Origin: Pseudomonas fluorescens Q2-87
Lineage (GTDB): Bacteria > Pseudomonadota > Gammaproteobacteria > Pseudomonadales > Pseudomonadaceae
Assembly: GCF_000281895.1 (NCBI RefSeq)
Contig: NZ_CM001558.1
Span: 1,058,556 to 1,122,555, forward strand
Direction of reading: 5' to 3'
DNA: 64,000 bases
The notes under the pieces were generated by a model. The model was not told where the DNA came from. It ran no database searches and saw nothing but the letters and a program-made list of their open reading frames with translations. Position numbers and translations under genes: made by a program. This document shows, one piece after another, positions 28,775 to 39,616 of the stretch; the stretch's first letter is position 1; every line of letters starts with the position of its first letter.

Positions 28775-30238
28775 TTAAGGCCGCTTGCGCTCAACCGCCC
28801 GCAATAGATGCGTCGGCGGGGTTTCGCAGTTGATCTTTTTCCCCAGCAGCGCCTCGATGGACGGCAACTGATAGGAGTCATCCTCACCGGCGAAGCTGAT
28901 CGATACACCCGCGGCGCCCGCACGACCGGTACGGCCGATGCGGTGCACGTAGTCATCCGGCACTTCCGGCAGGGTGAAGTTGATCACGTGGCTGATGCCG
29001 TCGATGTGAATGCCGCGACCGGCCACGTCGGTGGCGACCAGCACGCGGATCTTGCCTTCGCGGAAACCTTCCAGGGTCTTGATGCGCTTGTGTTGGGGCA
29101 CGTCGCCCGACAGTTGGGCGGCATTGACGCCGTCGCGCACCAGGCGTTCCTCGATACGCCGCACTTCGTCCTTGCGGTTGGCGAACACCATCACCCGCTC
29201 CCAGCCGTTGTCGTTGACCAGGTTGTAGAGCAGCTTGTACTTGTCGGCACCGGCCACCGCATAGATGTGCTGCTCGACGTTTTCGCTGGCGACGTTCTCG
29301 GCTTCGATCTCGACGATGGACGGGTCGGTGGTCCACTGCTTGGCCAGGTTCATCACGTCTTCGGTGAAGGTCGCGGAAAACAGCAGGGTCTGGCGTTCGC
29401 TTTTCGGTGGGGTCTGGCGAATGATCTGGCGCACCTGCGGGATGAAGCCCATGTCGAGCATGCGGTCGGCTTCGTCCAGCACCATCACTTCGACCATGTC
29501 CAGGTGCACGTCGCCGCGCTGGTTGAAATCCAGCAGGCGGCCCGGTGTGGCGACCAGGATGTCGCAATGGCGGGCTTCGAGGTGCTTGAGCTGCTTGTCG
29601 AAGTCCATGCCGCCCACGAACGTCATGACGTTCAGGCCGGTGTACTTGGTCAGGTCGGCGGCGTCCTTGGCGATCTGCACCACCAGCTCGCGGGTCGGCG
29701 CGATGATCAGCGCTCGCGGCTCGCCCATGTAGCGTTCCTTGGGCGGCGGGGTCTGGAGCAGTTGGGTGATGATGGAAATCAGGAATGCGGCGGTCTTGCC
29801 GGTGCCGGTCTGGGCGCGACCGATGGCGTCCTTGCCGGCGAGGGTATAGCCCAGCACTTGCGCCTGGATGGGCGTGCAATACGGGAAACCCAGGTCCTGG
29901 ATGGCGTGCATCAATTCTGGGGCGAGCTTGAAATCGTGGAAGCGGGTCTTGCCTTCCTGGGGTTCTACGACGAAGTCCTCGAGCTTCCAGGCGACGACCG
30001 GCGGTTTTGGCGCGCGTTCGCGGCGTGGCTTGGGGGCGTCGTTGCGTGGTTTTTCGGGTTCTGGAGCGATAAGAGGCTGGGCGGCGGGCTCTTTGTTTGC
30101 CTGTGCAACGGGGGCAGCCCGGCGCGGTTGTGGCGCATCGGTACGGCTCGGGGCGTGGACAGGGGCGCTTGCGCCAGGCGCGAGCTGCTCGGCCTCGCTT
30201 TTACCGAACATCTTCTTGAGTGCTTTGAGCACGGTCAT
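28775..30238 (-). CDS. rhlB: ATP-dependent RNA helicase RhlB (DEAD box)
   Basis: A 487-residue RNA helicase of the RNA degradosome type. All core motifs are visible: [10 protein letters not shown] (motif I), DEADRMLD (II), SATF (III), and [10 protein letters not shown] (VI). A poorly conserved Pro/Ala/Lys-rich extension of about 85 residues precedes the helicase core, as in other Pseudomonas RhlB proteins. It is flanked by its own terminator and lies tail-to-head with the dau operon. Confidence 0.93.
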   Translation of the reverse strand: MTVLKALKKMFGKSEAEQLAPGASAPVHAPSRTDAPQPRRAAPVAQANKEPAAQPLIAPEPEKPRNDAPKPRRERAPKPPVVAWKLEDFVVEPQEGKTRFHDFKLAPELMHAIQDLGFPYCTPIQAQVLGYTLAGKDAIGRAQTGTGKTAAFLISIITQLLQTPPPKERYMGEPRALIIAPTRELVVQIAKDAADLTKYTGLNVMTFVGGMDFDKQLKHLEARHCDILVATPGRLLDFNQRGDVHLDMVEVMVLDEADRMLDMGFIPQVRQIIRQTPPKSERQTLLFSATFTEDVMNLAKQWTTDPSIVEIEAENVASENVEQHIYAVAGADKYKLLYNLVNDNGWERVMVFANRKDEVRRIEERLVRDGVNAAQLSGDVPQHKRIKTLEGFREGKIRVLVATDVAGRGIHIDGISHVINFTLPEVPDDYVHRIGRTGRAGAAGVSISFAGEDDSYQLPSIEALLGKKINCETPPTHLLRAVERKRP

Positions 30239-30334
30239 CTCATCGATTGGTTAAGGAATGTACGCCGGCCAGTGTAATGCAAGAAACGGGCGCGGCGTAG
30301 TGTGATCATCAAAGGGCTGGCGTGGCGATTGGCC

Positions 30335-31463
<1,129 letters not shown>

Positions 31464-32495
31464 ATGAAGTTACTGAAATCCACCCTGGCCGTCGTGACTG
31501 CTGCAGCAGTGCTCGGTGTCAGCGGGTTCGCTCAGGCGGGTGCAACCCTGGATGCCGTGCAGAAGAAAGGCTTTGTGCAATGCGGCGTAAGCGATGGCCT
31601 GCCGGGTTTCTCGGTGCCTGATTCGACCGGCAAGATCGTCGGCATCGACGCTGACTTCTGCCGTGCCGTGGCCGCTGCGGTATTTGGCGATGCGACCAAG
31701 GTCAAGTTCAGCCAGTTGAACGCCAAGGAGCGCTTCACCGCGCTGCAATCGGGCGAAATCGACATGCTCTCGCGCAACTCCACCATGACCAGCTCCCGTG
31801 ACGCGGGCATGGGCCTGAAGTTTCCAGGCTTCATCACCTACTACGACGGCATCGGTTTCCTGGCCAACAACAAGCTGGGCGTCAAGAGCGCCAAGGAACT
31901 GGACGGTGCAACCATCTGCATCCAGGCCGGTACCACCACTGAACTGAACGTTTCCGACTACTTCCGCGCCAACGGCCTGAAGTACACCCCAATCACTTTC
32001 GACACCTCCGATGAAAGCGCCAAGTCGCTGGAATCCGGTCGTTGCGACGTACTGACCTCCGACAAGTCCCAGCTGTTCGCCCAGCGCAGCAAGCTGGCTT
32101 CGCCGAAAGACTACGTCGTTCTGCCGGAAACCATTTCCAAGGAACCACTGGGCCCAGTCGTGCGCAATGGCGACGACGAGTGGCTGGCCATCGTGCGCTG
32201 GACAGGCTACGCCTTGCTCAACGCCGAAGAAGCCGGTGTGACCTCGAAAAACGTTGAAGCTGAAGCCAAGTCCACCAAGAACCCTGACGTCGCTCGTATG
32301 TTGGGTGCTGACGGTGAATACGGCAAAGACCTGAAACTGCCGAAAGACTGGGTCGTACAGATCGTCAAGCAAGTCGGCAACTACGGCGAAATGTTCGAGC
32401 GCAACCTCGGCAAGGGCACTCCGCTGGAAATCGATCGCGGCCTGAACGCGCTGTGGAACGCTGGCGGCATTCAATACGCACCACCAGTGCGCTGA
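31464..32495 (+). CDS. aapJ: general L-amino acid ABC transporter, periplasmic binding protein AapJ
   Basis: A 343-residue periplasmic protein. The signal peptide ends at GFAQA-G, followed by the AapJ-type sequence LDAVQKKGFVQCGVSDGLPGFS and IGIDADFCRAVAAAVFGD. The extra C-terminal segment (LNALWNAGGIQYAPPVR) is typical of the AapJ/BztA group, which is longer than ordinary polar amino-acid binding proteins. First gene of the transporter operon, 65 bp before aapQ. Confidence 0.94.
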   Translation: MKLLKSTLAVVTAAAVLGVSGFAQAGATLDAVQKKGFVQCGVSDGLPGFSVPDSTGKIVGIDADFCRAVAAAVFGDATKVKFSQLNAKERFTALQSGEIDMLSRNSTMTSSRDAGMGLKFPGFITYYDGIGFLANNKLGVKSAKELDGATICIQAGTTTELNVSDYFRANGLKYTPITFDTSDESAKSLESGRCDVLTSDKSQLFAQRSKLASPKDYVVLPETISKEPLGPVVRNGDDEWLAIVRWTGYALLNAEEAGVTSKNVEAEAKSTKNPDVARMLGADGEYGKDLKLPKDWVVQIVKQVGNYGEMFERNLGKGTPLEIDRGLNALWNAGGIQYAPPVR

Positions 32496-32560
32496 TGGTT
32501 CTATCACCCGGTGGGCCAACCACCGGGTGATGTTCTGTTCCATTCTTTGCGGGGCACTTC

Positions 32561-33742
32561 ATGCAAAATTCAATCGGCGCACCTAAGCAGAGGCTCAGCC
32601 TCAGCGATCCACGAGTGCGTGCGTGGGTATTTCAAGTCGTCACTGTCGTGGCGGTTATCGCGCTGGGCTGGTTTCTGTTCGATAACACACAGACCAATCT
32701 TCAACACCGGGGCATCACTTCCGGTTTCGGCTTCCTGGAGCGCAGTGCCGGTTTCGGCATTGCCCAACACCTGATCGACTACACCGAAGCGGACAGCTAT
32801 GCCCGCGTCTTTGTCATCGGGTTGCTCAACACGCTGCTGGTGACCGTCATCGGCGTGATCCTGGCGACCATCCTCGGGTTCATCATTGGCGTGGCGCGCC
32901 TGTCGCAGAACTGGATCATTTCCAAGTTGGCGACCGTTTATGTAGAGGTTTTCCGTAATATCCCGCCGCTGCTGCAAATCCTGTTCTGGTACTTTGCCGT
33001 ATTCCTCAGCATGCCCGGCCCGCGCGCTGCCCATAACTTCGGCGATACCTTCTTTGTCAGCAGCCGGGGCCTGAACATGCCGGCCGCGCTGGTGGCCGAA
33101 GGGTTCTGGCCGTTCGTGATCAGCGTTGTGCTGGCGATTGTCGCCATCGTGCTGATGACGCGCTGGGCCAACAAGCGTTTCGAGGCGACCGGCGAGCCGT
33201 TCCATAAGTTCTGGGTCGGCCTGGCGCTGTTCCTGGTGATTCCGGCATTGAGCGCGCTGCTTTTTGGTGCGCCGGTGCATTGGGAAATGCCTGAACTCAA
33301 GGGCTTCAACTTCGTCGGTGGCTGGGTGCTGATCCCGGAACTGCTGGCCCTGACCCTGGCGCTGACGGTGTACACGGCGGCGTTCATCGCCGAAATCGTG
33401 CGCTCGGGCATCAAGTCGGTGAGCCACGGCCAGACCGAAGCGGCCCGTTCCCTGGGGCTGCGCAACGGTCCGACCTTGCGCAAGGTGATCATCCCGCAAG
33501 CCTTGCGTGTGATCATTCCGCCACTGACCAGCCAATACCTGAACCTGGCGAAAAACTCCTCCCTGGCGGCCGGTATCGGCTACCCGGAAATGGTTTCGCT
33601 GTTTGCCGGCACAGTGTTGAACCAGACCGGCCAGGCCATCGAGGTGATTGCGATCACCATGAGTGTGTACCTGGCGATCAGTATCAGCATTTCCTTGCTG
33701 ATGAACTGGTACAACAAGCGCATTGCGCTGATCGAGCGGTGA
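32561..33742 (+). CDS. aapQ: amino-acid ABC transporter permease AapQ
   Basis: A 393-residue inner-membrane permease of the long Aap/Bzt type. Hydrophobic helices begin near residue 25, with large inserted segments between them. The EAA loop contacting the ATPase reads TEAARSLGLRNGPTLRKVIIPQALR. It pairs with AapM to form the channel. Starts 65 bp after aapJ. Confidence 0.94.
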   Translation: MQNSIGAPKQRLSLSDPRVRAWVFQVVTVVAVIALGWFLFDNTQTNLQHRGITSGFGFLERSAGFGIAQHLIDYTEADSYARVFVIGLLNTLLVTVIGVILATILGFIIGVARLSQNWIISKLATVYVEVFRNIPPLLQILFWYFAVFLSMPGPRAAHNFGDTFFVSSRGLNMPAALVAEGFWPFVISVVLAIVAIVLMTRWANKRFEATGEPFHKFWVGLALFLVIPALSALLFGAPVHWEMPELKGFNFVGGWVLIPELLALTLALTVYTAAFIAEIVRSGIKSVSHGQTEAARSLGLRNGPTLRKVIIPQALRVIIPPLTSQYLNLAKNSSLAAGIGYPEMVSLFAGTVLNQTGQAIEVIAITMSVYLAISISISLLMNWYNKRIALIER

Positions 33743-33752
33743 GGAAACGCGC

Positions 33753-34850
33753 ATGACGACTCATACTTTCAAACCTGACATGCCCCCGCCGGGCAGCAGC
33801 ATCGGCGTGGTGGCGTGGATGCGCGCCAACATGTTCTCCAGCTGGATCAACACGCTGCTGACGCTGTTCGCGTTCTACCTGATTTACCTGATCGTCCCGC
33901 CGCTGCTGCAGTGGGCCATCCTCGATGCCAACTGGGTCGGTACCACCCGCGCCGATTGCACCAAGGAGGGCGCCTGCTGGGTGTTCATCCAGCAGCGTTT
34001 TGGTCAGTTCATGTACGGTTACTACCCGACGGACCTGCGCTGGCGCGTAGACCTGACCGTGTGGCTGGCAGTGATCGGCGTAGCGCCGCTGTTCATCTCG
34101 CGCTTCCCGCGCAAGGCGATCTACGGCCTGAGCTTCCTGGTGCTGTACCCGATCATTTCCTGGTGCCTGCTGCACGGTGGCGTGTTCGGCCTGGACACCG
34201 TAGCGACCAGCCAATGGGGCGGCCTGATGCTGACCCTGGTAATCGCCACGGTCGGTATTGTCGGCGCGCTGCCGCTGGGCATCGTCCTGGCCCTGGGGCG
34301 CCGCTCGAATATGCCGGCGATTCGTGTGGTCTGCGTGACCTTCATCGAGTTCTGGCGCGGCGTGCCGTTGATCACGGTGTTGTTCATGTCCTCGGTGATG
34401 CTGCCGCTGTTCCTGCCCGAAGGCATGAACTTCGACAAGCTGCTGCGGGCGTTGATCGGGGTGATCCTGTTCCAGTCGGCCTACGTGGCCGAAGTGGTGC
34501 GCGGCGGCCTGCAAGCCATCCCCAAGGGCCAGTACGAAGCGGCCGCAGCGATGGGCCTGGGTTACTGGCGCAGCATGGGCCTGGTGATTCTGCCGCAAGC
34601 CCTGAAGCTGGTGATCCCGGGTATCGTCAACACCTTCATTGCGTTGTTCAAGGACACGAGCCTGGTGATCATCATCGGCCTGTTCGATCTGCTCAACAGC
34701 GTGAAACAAGCTGCCGCCGACCCGAAATGGCTGGGCATGGCCACCGAAGGCTATGTGTTCGCCGCCCTGGTGTTCTGGATTTTCTGTTTTGGTATGTCCC
34801 GCTATTCCATGCATTTGGAACGCAAGCTGGACACTGGCCACAAGCGTTAG
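33753..34850 (+). CDS. aapM: amino-acid ABC transporter permease AapM
   Basis: A 365-residue partner permease. Several transmembrane helices are visible, and the EAA loop QYEAAAAMGLGYWRSMGLVILPQALK is present. The extended periplasmic insertion with two Cys (around residues 70-80) is usual for this subfamily. It starts 10 bp after aapQ and ends 10 bp before aapP. Confidence 0.94.
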   Translation: MTTHTFKPDMPPPGSSIGVVAWMRANMFSSWINTLLTLFAFYLIYLIVPPLLQWAILDANWVGTTRADCTKEGACWVFIQQRFGQFMYGYYPTDLRWRVDLTVWLAVIGVAPLFISRFPRKAIYGLSFLVLYPIISWCLLHGGVFGLDTVATSQWGGLMLTLVIATVGIVGALPLGIVLALGRRSNMPAIRVVCVTFIEFWRGVPLITVLFMSSVMLPLFLPEGMNFDKLLRALIGVILFQSAYVAEVVRGGLQAIPKGQYEAAAAMGLGYWRSMGLVILPQALKLVIPGIVNTFIALFKDTSLVIIIGLFDLLNSVKQAAADPKWLGMATEGYVFAALVFWIFCFGMSRYSMHLERKLDTGHKR

Positions 34851-34860
34851 GAGTTGACTC

Positions 34861-35625
34861 ATGAGTGAAGCGATCAAACAGCCTGTGAGCCCTGAAGGCA
34901 TTATTCAGATGCAGGGCGTGAACAAGTGGTATGGCCAGTTCCACGTGTTGAAGGACATCAACCTGAACGTCAAGCAGGGCGAGCGTATCGTGCTGTGCGG
35001 CCCGTCGGGTTCCGGCAAGTCCACCACCATCCGCTGCCTCAACCGCCTCGAAGAGCACCAGCAAGGGCGCATCGTGGTCGACGGCGTGGAACTGACCAAC
35101 GACCTCAAGCAGATCGAAGCGATCCGCCGTGAAGTCGGCATGGTGTTCCAGCACTTCAACCTGTTCCCGCACCTGACCATCCTGCAGAACTGCACCCTGG
35201 CGCCGATGTGGGTGCGCAAGATGCCCAAGCGCAAGGCCGAGGAAATCGCCATGCACTACCTGGAACGCGTACGCATTCCAGAGCAGGCGCACAAATACCC
35301 GGGCCAGCTCTCCGGCGGTCAGCAACAGCGTGTGGCCATCGCCCGTGCCCTGTGCATGAAGCCAAAGATCATGCTGTTCGATGAGCCGACTTCTGCGCTC
35401 GATCCGGAAATGGTGAAGGAAGTACTCGACACCATGATCGGCCTGGCTGAAGACGGCATGACCATGCTCTGCGTGACCCACGAAATGGGCTTTGCCCGCA
35501 CCGTGGCCAATCGCGTGATCTTCATGGACAAAGGTGAAATCGTCGAACAGGCCGCGCCGAACGACTTCTTCGACAACCCGCAGAACGACCGCACCAAGCT
35601 GTTCCTGAGCCAGATCCTGCACTGA
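34861..35625 (+). CDS. aapP: amino-acid ABC transporter ATPase AapP
   Basis: A 254-residue ABC ATPase. Walker [11 protein letters not shown]-loop [12 protein letters not shown], signature [15 protein letters not shown], Walker [13 protein letters not shown] and the H-loop CVTHEMGFA are all intact. It energises the AapJQM system. Last gene of the operon, followed by a terminator. Confidence 0.95.
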   Translation: MSEAIKQPVSPEGIIQMQGVNKWYGQFHVLKDINLNVKQGERIVLCGPSGSGKSTTIRCLNRLEEHQQGRIVVDGVELTNDLKQIEAIRREVGMVFQHFNLFPHLTILQNCTLAPMWVRKMPKRKAEEIAMHYLERVRIPEQAHKYPGQLSGGQQQRVAIARALCMKPKIMLFDEPTSALDPEMVKEVLDTMIGLAEDGMTMLCVTHEMGFARTVANRVIFMDKGEIVEQAAPNDFFDNPQNDRTKLFLSQILH

Positions 35626-35646
35626 TCCGGTCTTAGGCAGTGAAAT

Positions 35647-35675
35647 AAACCCGGACTCGTCCGGGTTTGTTTTTA
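35647..35675. terminator. bidirectional terminator between aapP and mqsA
   Basis: A perfect 9-bp stem AAACCCGGA / TCCGGGTTT with a 4-nt loop. It is followed by TGTTTTTAAT on the plus strand and an A/T stretch on the other side, between two convergent genes. Confidence 0.85.
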
Positions 35676-35684
35676 ATGGGCCGC

Positions 35685-36167
35685 TCAGCAAGCCGTGAGG
35701 GTCTCGTGTTCCTTGTGCACCGTCGTTTTGAATTGTCGCAAGTCTGCGTCTTCAGCGAAGGCATGGACATCGGCAAGCAAATGCGGATAGCGATCAAGCA
35801 GGCGCATCAGCAAGATCAATGCCTTGGGTGGCACTACCTCGCCGCGCTCGTAGCGGGAAAACGCATTGTGTCCACCGCCCGATAGCAGCAGTACCGCTTC
35901 CTTTTGCGATAAATGCAGTTTGCGCCGGACACGTTTGATCTCTTCGCCGATCATTCGCCTGGCCGCGTTGACCAGCTCATCACCTGCGTGGTCGTAGCGA
36001 TCCGAGCAGCTTGAATCGAGCTCGACTTCGCCGCACATCTGACATTCCCAGCCAGACAAGTCATCGACCCGGCGTTCCAGTCCCTTGACGCTCATGGTTT
36101 CGCCGCGACCTTCGAAATGCAACATGCCTTCCGGGGCACCACAGCTGAAGCATTGCTGGTGTTTCAT
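35685..36167 (-). CDS. mqsA: type II antitoxin MqsA
   Basis: A 160-residue antitoxin and autorepressor. The N-terminal zinc domain has C6-x2-C9 and C42-x2-C45, which binds the toxin. The C-terminal helix-turn-helix (KLHLSQKEAVLLLSGGGHNAFSRYERG) binds the operator. The protein is about 30 residues longer than E. coli MqsA, mostly at the C terminus. The start overlaps the mqsR stop by 4 bp. As in E. coli, the toxin gene comes first. Confidence 0.9.
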   Translation of the reverse strand: MKHQQCFSCGAPEGMLHFEGRGETMSVKGLERRVDDLSGWECQMCGEVELDSSCSDRYDHAGDELVNAARRMIGEEIKRVRRKLHLSQKEAVLLLSGGGHNAFSRYERGEVVPPKALILLMRLLDRYPHLLADVHAFAEDADLRQFKTTVHKEHETLTAC

Positions 36168-36475
36168 GAGTTTTTCTCCTTGAAGGAAATTACCGGTGGG
36201 CCTCCGCTGGGGCGGTACGTCACCTTCAGGTAAATCTGCAGACCGTGTGAATCGGCGTGGTAGACGTCATGCCAGACTCGATGATCGTCATAGGTGGTCA
36301 TCGATTTGTAGAACTGTTTTCGCTCAAGCCCATGGATGACCTGCTGCATGTCCGAGACGTTTAAACCGAGCGTCCGAGCAGTGTTCTTCGCAGTGCTGGT
36401 GAAAGCTTTCCCTTTAAGCCGCCTGACATCTGCCTGTATTGCCGCCAAGGCGTAGTGGGGTGTGTTCTTTTCCAT
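36164..36475 (-). CDS. mqsR: type II toxin MqsR (mRNA interferase)
   Basis: A 103-residue RelE-fold ribonuclease, in E. coli cutting mRNA at GCU. Conserved stretches are MEKNTPHYAL, FYKSMTTYDDHRVWHDVYH, and the C-terminal QIYLKVTYRP...VISFKEK. Nothing is truncated, so the toxin should be functional. The operon operator lies just upstream (36497-36521). Confidence 0.92.
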   Translation of the reverse strand: MEKNTPHYALAAIQADVRRLKGKAFTSTAKNTARTLGLNVSDMQQVIHGLERKQFYKSMTTYDDHRVWHDVYHADSHGLQIYLKVTYRPSGGPPVISFKEKNS

Positions 36476-36496
36476 AGAACGGCGTGCCTTGTCCTT

Positions 36497-36521
36497 AAAA
36501 TTACCCTCAAAGGGTAATTTT
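36497..36521. promoter_or_regulatory. mqsRA operator palindrome
   Basis: A perfect inverted repeat: AAAATTACCCT, 3-nt spacer CAA, AGGGTAATTTT, 21 bp upstream of mqsR. The ACCCT-N3-AGGGT core resembles the E. coli MqsA site AACCT-N3/4-AGGTT, so it is the likely autorepression site. Confidence 0.75.
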
Positions 36522-36606
36522 GACTAATCGAAAATCTCGTTTCTTTACCTCCCGTTGACCCTAGGCGGTTGCCGTCCTACGCGAAGCTGACTAACATGTC
36601 AGAAAA

Positions 36607-36627
36607 TTCATCCTATGATTGGATGAA
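36607..36627. promoter_or_regulatory. GntR/FadR-type operator before the regulator gene
   Basis: TTCATCC-TATGATT-GGATGAA, a perfect 7-bp inverted repeat that ends 12 bp before the regulator start and partly covers its ribosome-binding region. Autoregulation is likely. Confidence 0.6.
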
Positions 36628-36639
36628 AGGATGGGTTCC

Positions 36640-37299
36640 ATGTCAGACATTTCTCCATTAATTAAGCGATCCTTGGTCGATCAAGCCCTGGACCAACTGC
36701 GCCAGCGCATCAGCGATGGCGTGTGGGTCGTGGGGCAACGGTTGCCCACCGAGCCCGAGTTGGTGGCCGAGCTGGGTATCAGCCGCAACACCGTGCGCGA
36801 AGCCATGCGCGTGCTGGCGTTTTCCGGCTTGATCGAAATCCGCCAGGGCGACGGCAGTTATGTCCGGGCGACGGTGGATCCGCTGGACACTCTCAAGGTG
36901 CTGTCTCGCTGTTCATTGGATCAGGCCCGTGAAACCCGGCATATCCTCGAAGTCGAGGCCATCGGCCTGGCTGCGTTGCGGCGCACCGATGATGATTTGC
37001 GTGCCTTGCGCCAGGCGCTGAGAACCAGTGGCGAGCATTATCACGGCGATCTGGAGCACTACATCGCCTGCGACCTGGTGTTCCACCGTCTCCTTGTGGA
37101 TGCCGCGCACAACCCGGCCCTCAGCGAGTTGTATCGCTATTTTTCCAGTGTCATCGGCGCGCAACTGCGCCAGAGCCTCAACATCGTTCCTCGTCATCAA
37201 CATGTGTTCGACCTGCACGGCGAAATCCTCGACGCCGTCGAACGACAGGATCCGCAACGGGCCAAGGCCCTGTGCCGACAGTTGATCAATGAACCCTGA
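36640..37299 (+). CDS. FadR-subfamily GntR transcriptional regulator
   Basis: A 219-residue regulator. The N-terminal winged helix-turn-helix (RLPTEPELVAELGISRNTVREAMRVL, residues about 35-60) is joined to a C-terminal FCD helical ligand domain from about residue 90 (RETRHILEVEAIGL, FHRLLVDAAHNPAL). The ATG at 36640 has AAAGG at 9 bp; earlier TTG and ATG codons in frame fall inside the operator. It overlaps the downstream MFS gene by 11 bp and probably controls it. Ligand unknown. Confidence 0.88.
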   Translation: MSDISPLIKRSLVDQALDQLRQRISDGVWVVGQRLPTEPELVAELGISRNTVREAMRVLAFSGLIEIRQGDGSYVRATVDPLDTLKVLSRCSLDQARETRHILEVEAIGLAALRRTDDDLRALRQALRTSGEHYHGDLEHYIACDLVFHRLLVDAAHNPALSELYRYFSSVIGAQLRQSLNIVPRHQHVFDLHGEILDAVERQDPQRAKALCRQLINEP

Positions 37300-38617
37300 A
37301 TCCGAGCGTTCCATGTCCCGCAATCTGTTTGACCGTACCCCTTCGACGGCGCCCAAGCGCGCCGCCGAACTCGAAGAAATGCTGATCGACGCCGAAGCCG
37401 ACGACGCGCAGGTCCAACAAAGCCATCCGCTGGTGCGCAGGCCCTGGCTATTGCTGCTTGGGCTGATTCTGGTGGCGCTGAACTTGCGTCCTGCGTTGTC
37501 GAGCATGGCGCCATTGCTCAGCGAGGTTTCCAAAAGCCTCGGTCTGTCGGCTGCCCAGGCCGGTTTACTGACAACGCTGCCGGTGCTGTGCCTGGGCCTG
37601 TTCGCGCCGCTGGCGCCGGTGTTGGCGCGGCGCTTTGGTGCCGAGCGCGTGGTGTTGGGGATTTTGCTGACGCTGGCTGGCGGAATCATTTTGCGCAGTT
37701 CTTTCGGCCAGGTCGGGCTGTTCGCCGGCAGTATCCTGGCAGGCGCGAGCATTGGCGTGATCGGCGTCCTGTTGCCGGGTATCGTCAAGCGCGACTTTGC
37801 CAAGCAGGCCGGCGCCATGACCGGTGTCTACACCATGGCGCTGTGCCTGGGTGCGGCGATGGCTGCGGGCGCGACGGTGCCCTTGAGCGAGCACTTGGGC
37901 GACAGCTGGTCACTTGGCCTGGGTTTCTGGGTGGTTCCGGCGCTGCTGGCCGCGGTGTTCTGGTTGCCGCAAGTGGGTTCCAGGCACGGCGCCCACCAGG
38001 CGGCGTATCGGGTGCGTGGCTTGCTGCGTGATCCCCTGGCCTGGCAGGTGACGTTGTACATGGGGTTGCAATCTTCCCTGGCCTACATCGTGTTCGGCTG
38101 GCTGCCCTCGATTCTCATTGGGCGAGGCCTGACGCCGACCCAGGCCGGGCTGGTGCTGTCCGGCTCGGTTATCGTGCAGTTGATCAGTTCCCTGGCGGCG
38201 CCCTGGTTGGCAACGCGCGGCAAGGACCAGCGCCTGGCGATTGTGATCGTCATGGTCATGGCCTTGGGCGGGCTGTTCGGTTGCCTTTATGCACCCCTTG
38301 AAGGTTTGTGGGGCTGGGCCATCCTGCTGGGCTTGGGACAAGGCGCGACGTTCAGCCTGGCGCTCACACTGATCGTGCTGCGTTCGCGCGATGCCCACGT
38401 CGCCGCCAACCTGTCCAGCATGGCCCAGGGTTTCGGTTATACGCTGGCATCGCTCGGGCCGTTCGCGGTGGGCGTGGTCCACGACCTGACCGGGGGTTGG
38501 AATGCCTTGGGCTGGATCTTCGGGCTGATAGGGCTGGGCGCGATCATTGCGGGTGTCGGGGCCGGTCGGGCGTTGTACGTGGGCGTCACCAGCGAAAGGG
38601 CTACGGATCTTCGCTGA
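37289..38617 (+). CDS. MFS transporter, CynX/NimT family
   Basis: A 442-residue major-facilitator protein. After a hydrophilic N-terminal stretch of about 48 residues come twelve predicted transmembrane helices; NLRPALSSMAPLLSEV in the first and RRFGAERV in the loop between helices 2 and 3 are typical of the cyanate/nitroimidazole-type group. Substrate unknown. The start overlaps the regulator stop; an in-frame ATG at 37313 is an alternative. The regulator upstream suggests substrate-induced expression. Confidence 0.88.
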   Translation: MNPESERSMSRNLFDRTPSTAPKRAAELEEMLIDAEADDAQVQQSHPLVRRPWLLLLGLILVALNLRPALSSMAPLLSEVSKSLGLSAAQAGLLTTLPVLCLGLFAPLAPVLARRFGAERVVLGILLTLAGGIILRSSFGQVGLFAGSILAGASIGVIGVLLPGIVKRDFAKQAGAMTGVYTMALCLGAAMAAGATVPLSEHLGDSWSLGLGFWVVPALLAAVFWLPQVGSRHGAHQAAYRVRGLLRDPLAWQVTLYMGLQSSLAYIVFGWLPSILIGRGLTPTQAGLVLSGSVIVQLISSLAAPWLATRGKDQRLAIVIVMVMALGGLFGCLYAPLEGLWGWAILLGLGQGATFSLALTLIVLRSRDAHVAANLSSMAQGFGYTLASLGPFAVGVVHDLTGGWNALGWIFGLIGLGAIIAGVGAGRALYVGVTSERATDLR

Positions 38618-38704
38618 TATCATTTTCATGGCGAATGACGATAGTGTTTCCGGCAGCGGCAGATTAACGTGCAGGTTTACTGAAACATTTTTCGGAGTTT
38701 GCCC

Positions 38705-39175
38705 ATGAGTGATGCCCACAACGCTTTGATCACCCGTTTCTACCAGGCCTTCCAGCGCCTGGACGCCGAGGCCATGAGCGCGTGCTACACCGACGACGTG
38801 GTGTTCAGCGATCCGGCGTTCGGCGAGCTGCGTGGGCGTGATGCCGGCGACATGTGGCGCATGCTCACCACCCGGGCCAAGGACTTTTCCCTGACCTTCG
38901 ATAACGTGCGCAGCGATGAACGTACCGGCGGCGCTCACTGGGTGGCGACCTACCTGTTCAGCCAGACCGGCAATGTGGTGATCAATGACATCCAGGCGCG
39001 GTTCGTCTTTCGCGACGGCAAGATCTGCGAGCACCACGACAGCTTTGACCTGTGGCGCTGGTCGCGTCAGGCGCTGGGCACCAAGGGCCTGCTGCTGGGC
39101 TGGACACCGTTGGTGCGCAACGCGGTCAGGGCCCAGGCGCTCAAGGGGCTGCGGGCGTTCCAGGCCAGTCGCTGA
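38705..39175 (+). CDS. NTF2/SnoaL-like family protein
   Basis: A 156-residue protein with the SnoaL-like cone fold pattern: LITRFYQAFQRLDAEAMSACYTDDVVFSDPAFGELRGRD at the start, then HWVATYLFSQTG and FRDGKICEHHDSFDLWRWSRQALG. The family includes cyclases, isomerases and ligand-binding proteins of unknown role. The ATG is preceded by GGAG at 8 bp. Monocistronic or loosely linked to the gene 39 bp downstream. Confidence 0.85.
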   Translation: MSDAHNALITRFYQAFQRLDAEAMSACYTDDVVFSDPAFGELRGRDAGDMWRMLTTRAKDFSLTFDNVRSDERTGGAHWVATYLFSQTGNVVINDIQARFVFRDGKICEHHDSFDLWRWSRQALGTKGLLLGWTPLVRNAVRAQALKGLRAFQASR

Positions 39176-39214
39176 TAAGATCGCCGCTGGTTCCCACATA
39201 CCCGTTGAACATCT

Positions 39215-39538
39215 GTGACGACTGCCATCGAATCTTCCGACTTGCCTGTGCAAGGCCCGGTCGCACCGGACAAGCCTTGGTTCGTCTATTTGGTGCGGGC
39301 CGCCAACGGCTCGCTGTACTGCGGCATCAGCGATGATCCGGTGCGGCGTTTCGCCAAGCATCAAAGCGGCAAGGGCGCACGATTCTTTCTTTCCAGCCCG
39401 GCGGTGGCGCTGGTGTATACCGAAGCCTGTCGCGACAAGGGCGAAGCCCTGCGCCAGGAACGGCTGATCAAAAAACTCAGGAAAAGCGCCAAGGAATGCC
39501 TGGTCGCGAGTGCCGCGCAGGTTCATCAGCCAGGCTGA
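39215..39538 (+). CDS. GIY-YIG nuclease superfamily protein
   Basis: A 107-residue single-domain protein of the UPF0213/YhbQ type. The GIY-YIG core reads [28 protein letters not shown], followed by the GKGARF and [12 protein letters not shown] segments. Members cut nucleic acids weakly, and cellular function is unclear. The start is GTG at 39215; no better in-frame ATG exists before the domain. Confidence 0.85.
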   Translation: MTTAIESSDLPVQGPVAPDKPWFVYLVRAANGSLYCGISDDPVRRFAKHQSGKGARFFLSSPAVALVYTEACRDKGEALRQERLIKKLRKSAKECLVASAAQVHQPG

Positions 39539-39616
39539 TAGGCGCTTATCAGGAGGGTAGGCCGCCCGACCATGGCGCGCTAAGCTGCGGGCTTACTTCC
39601 TGCAGTGGCGAATCTC

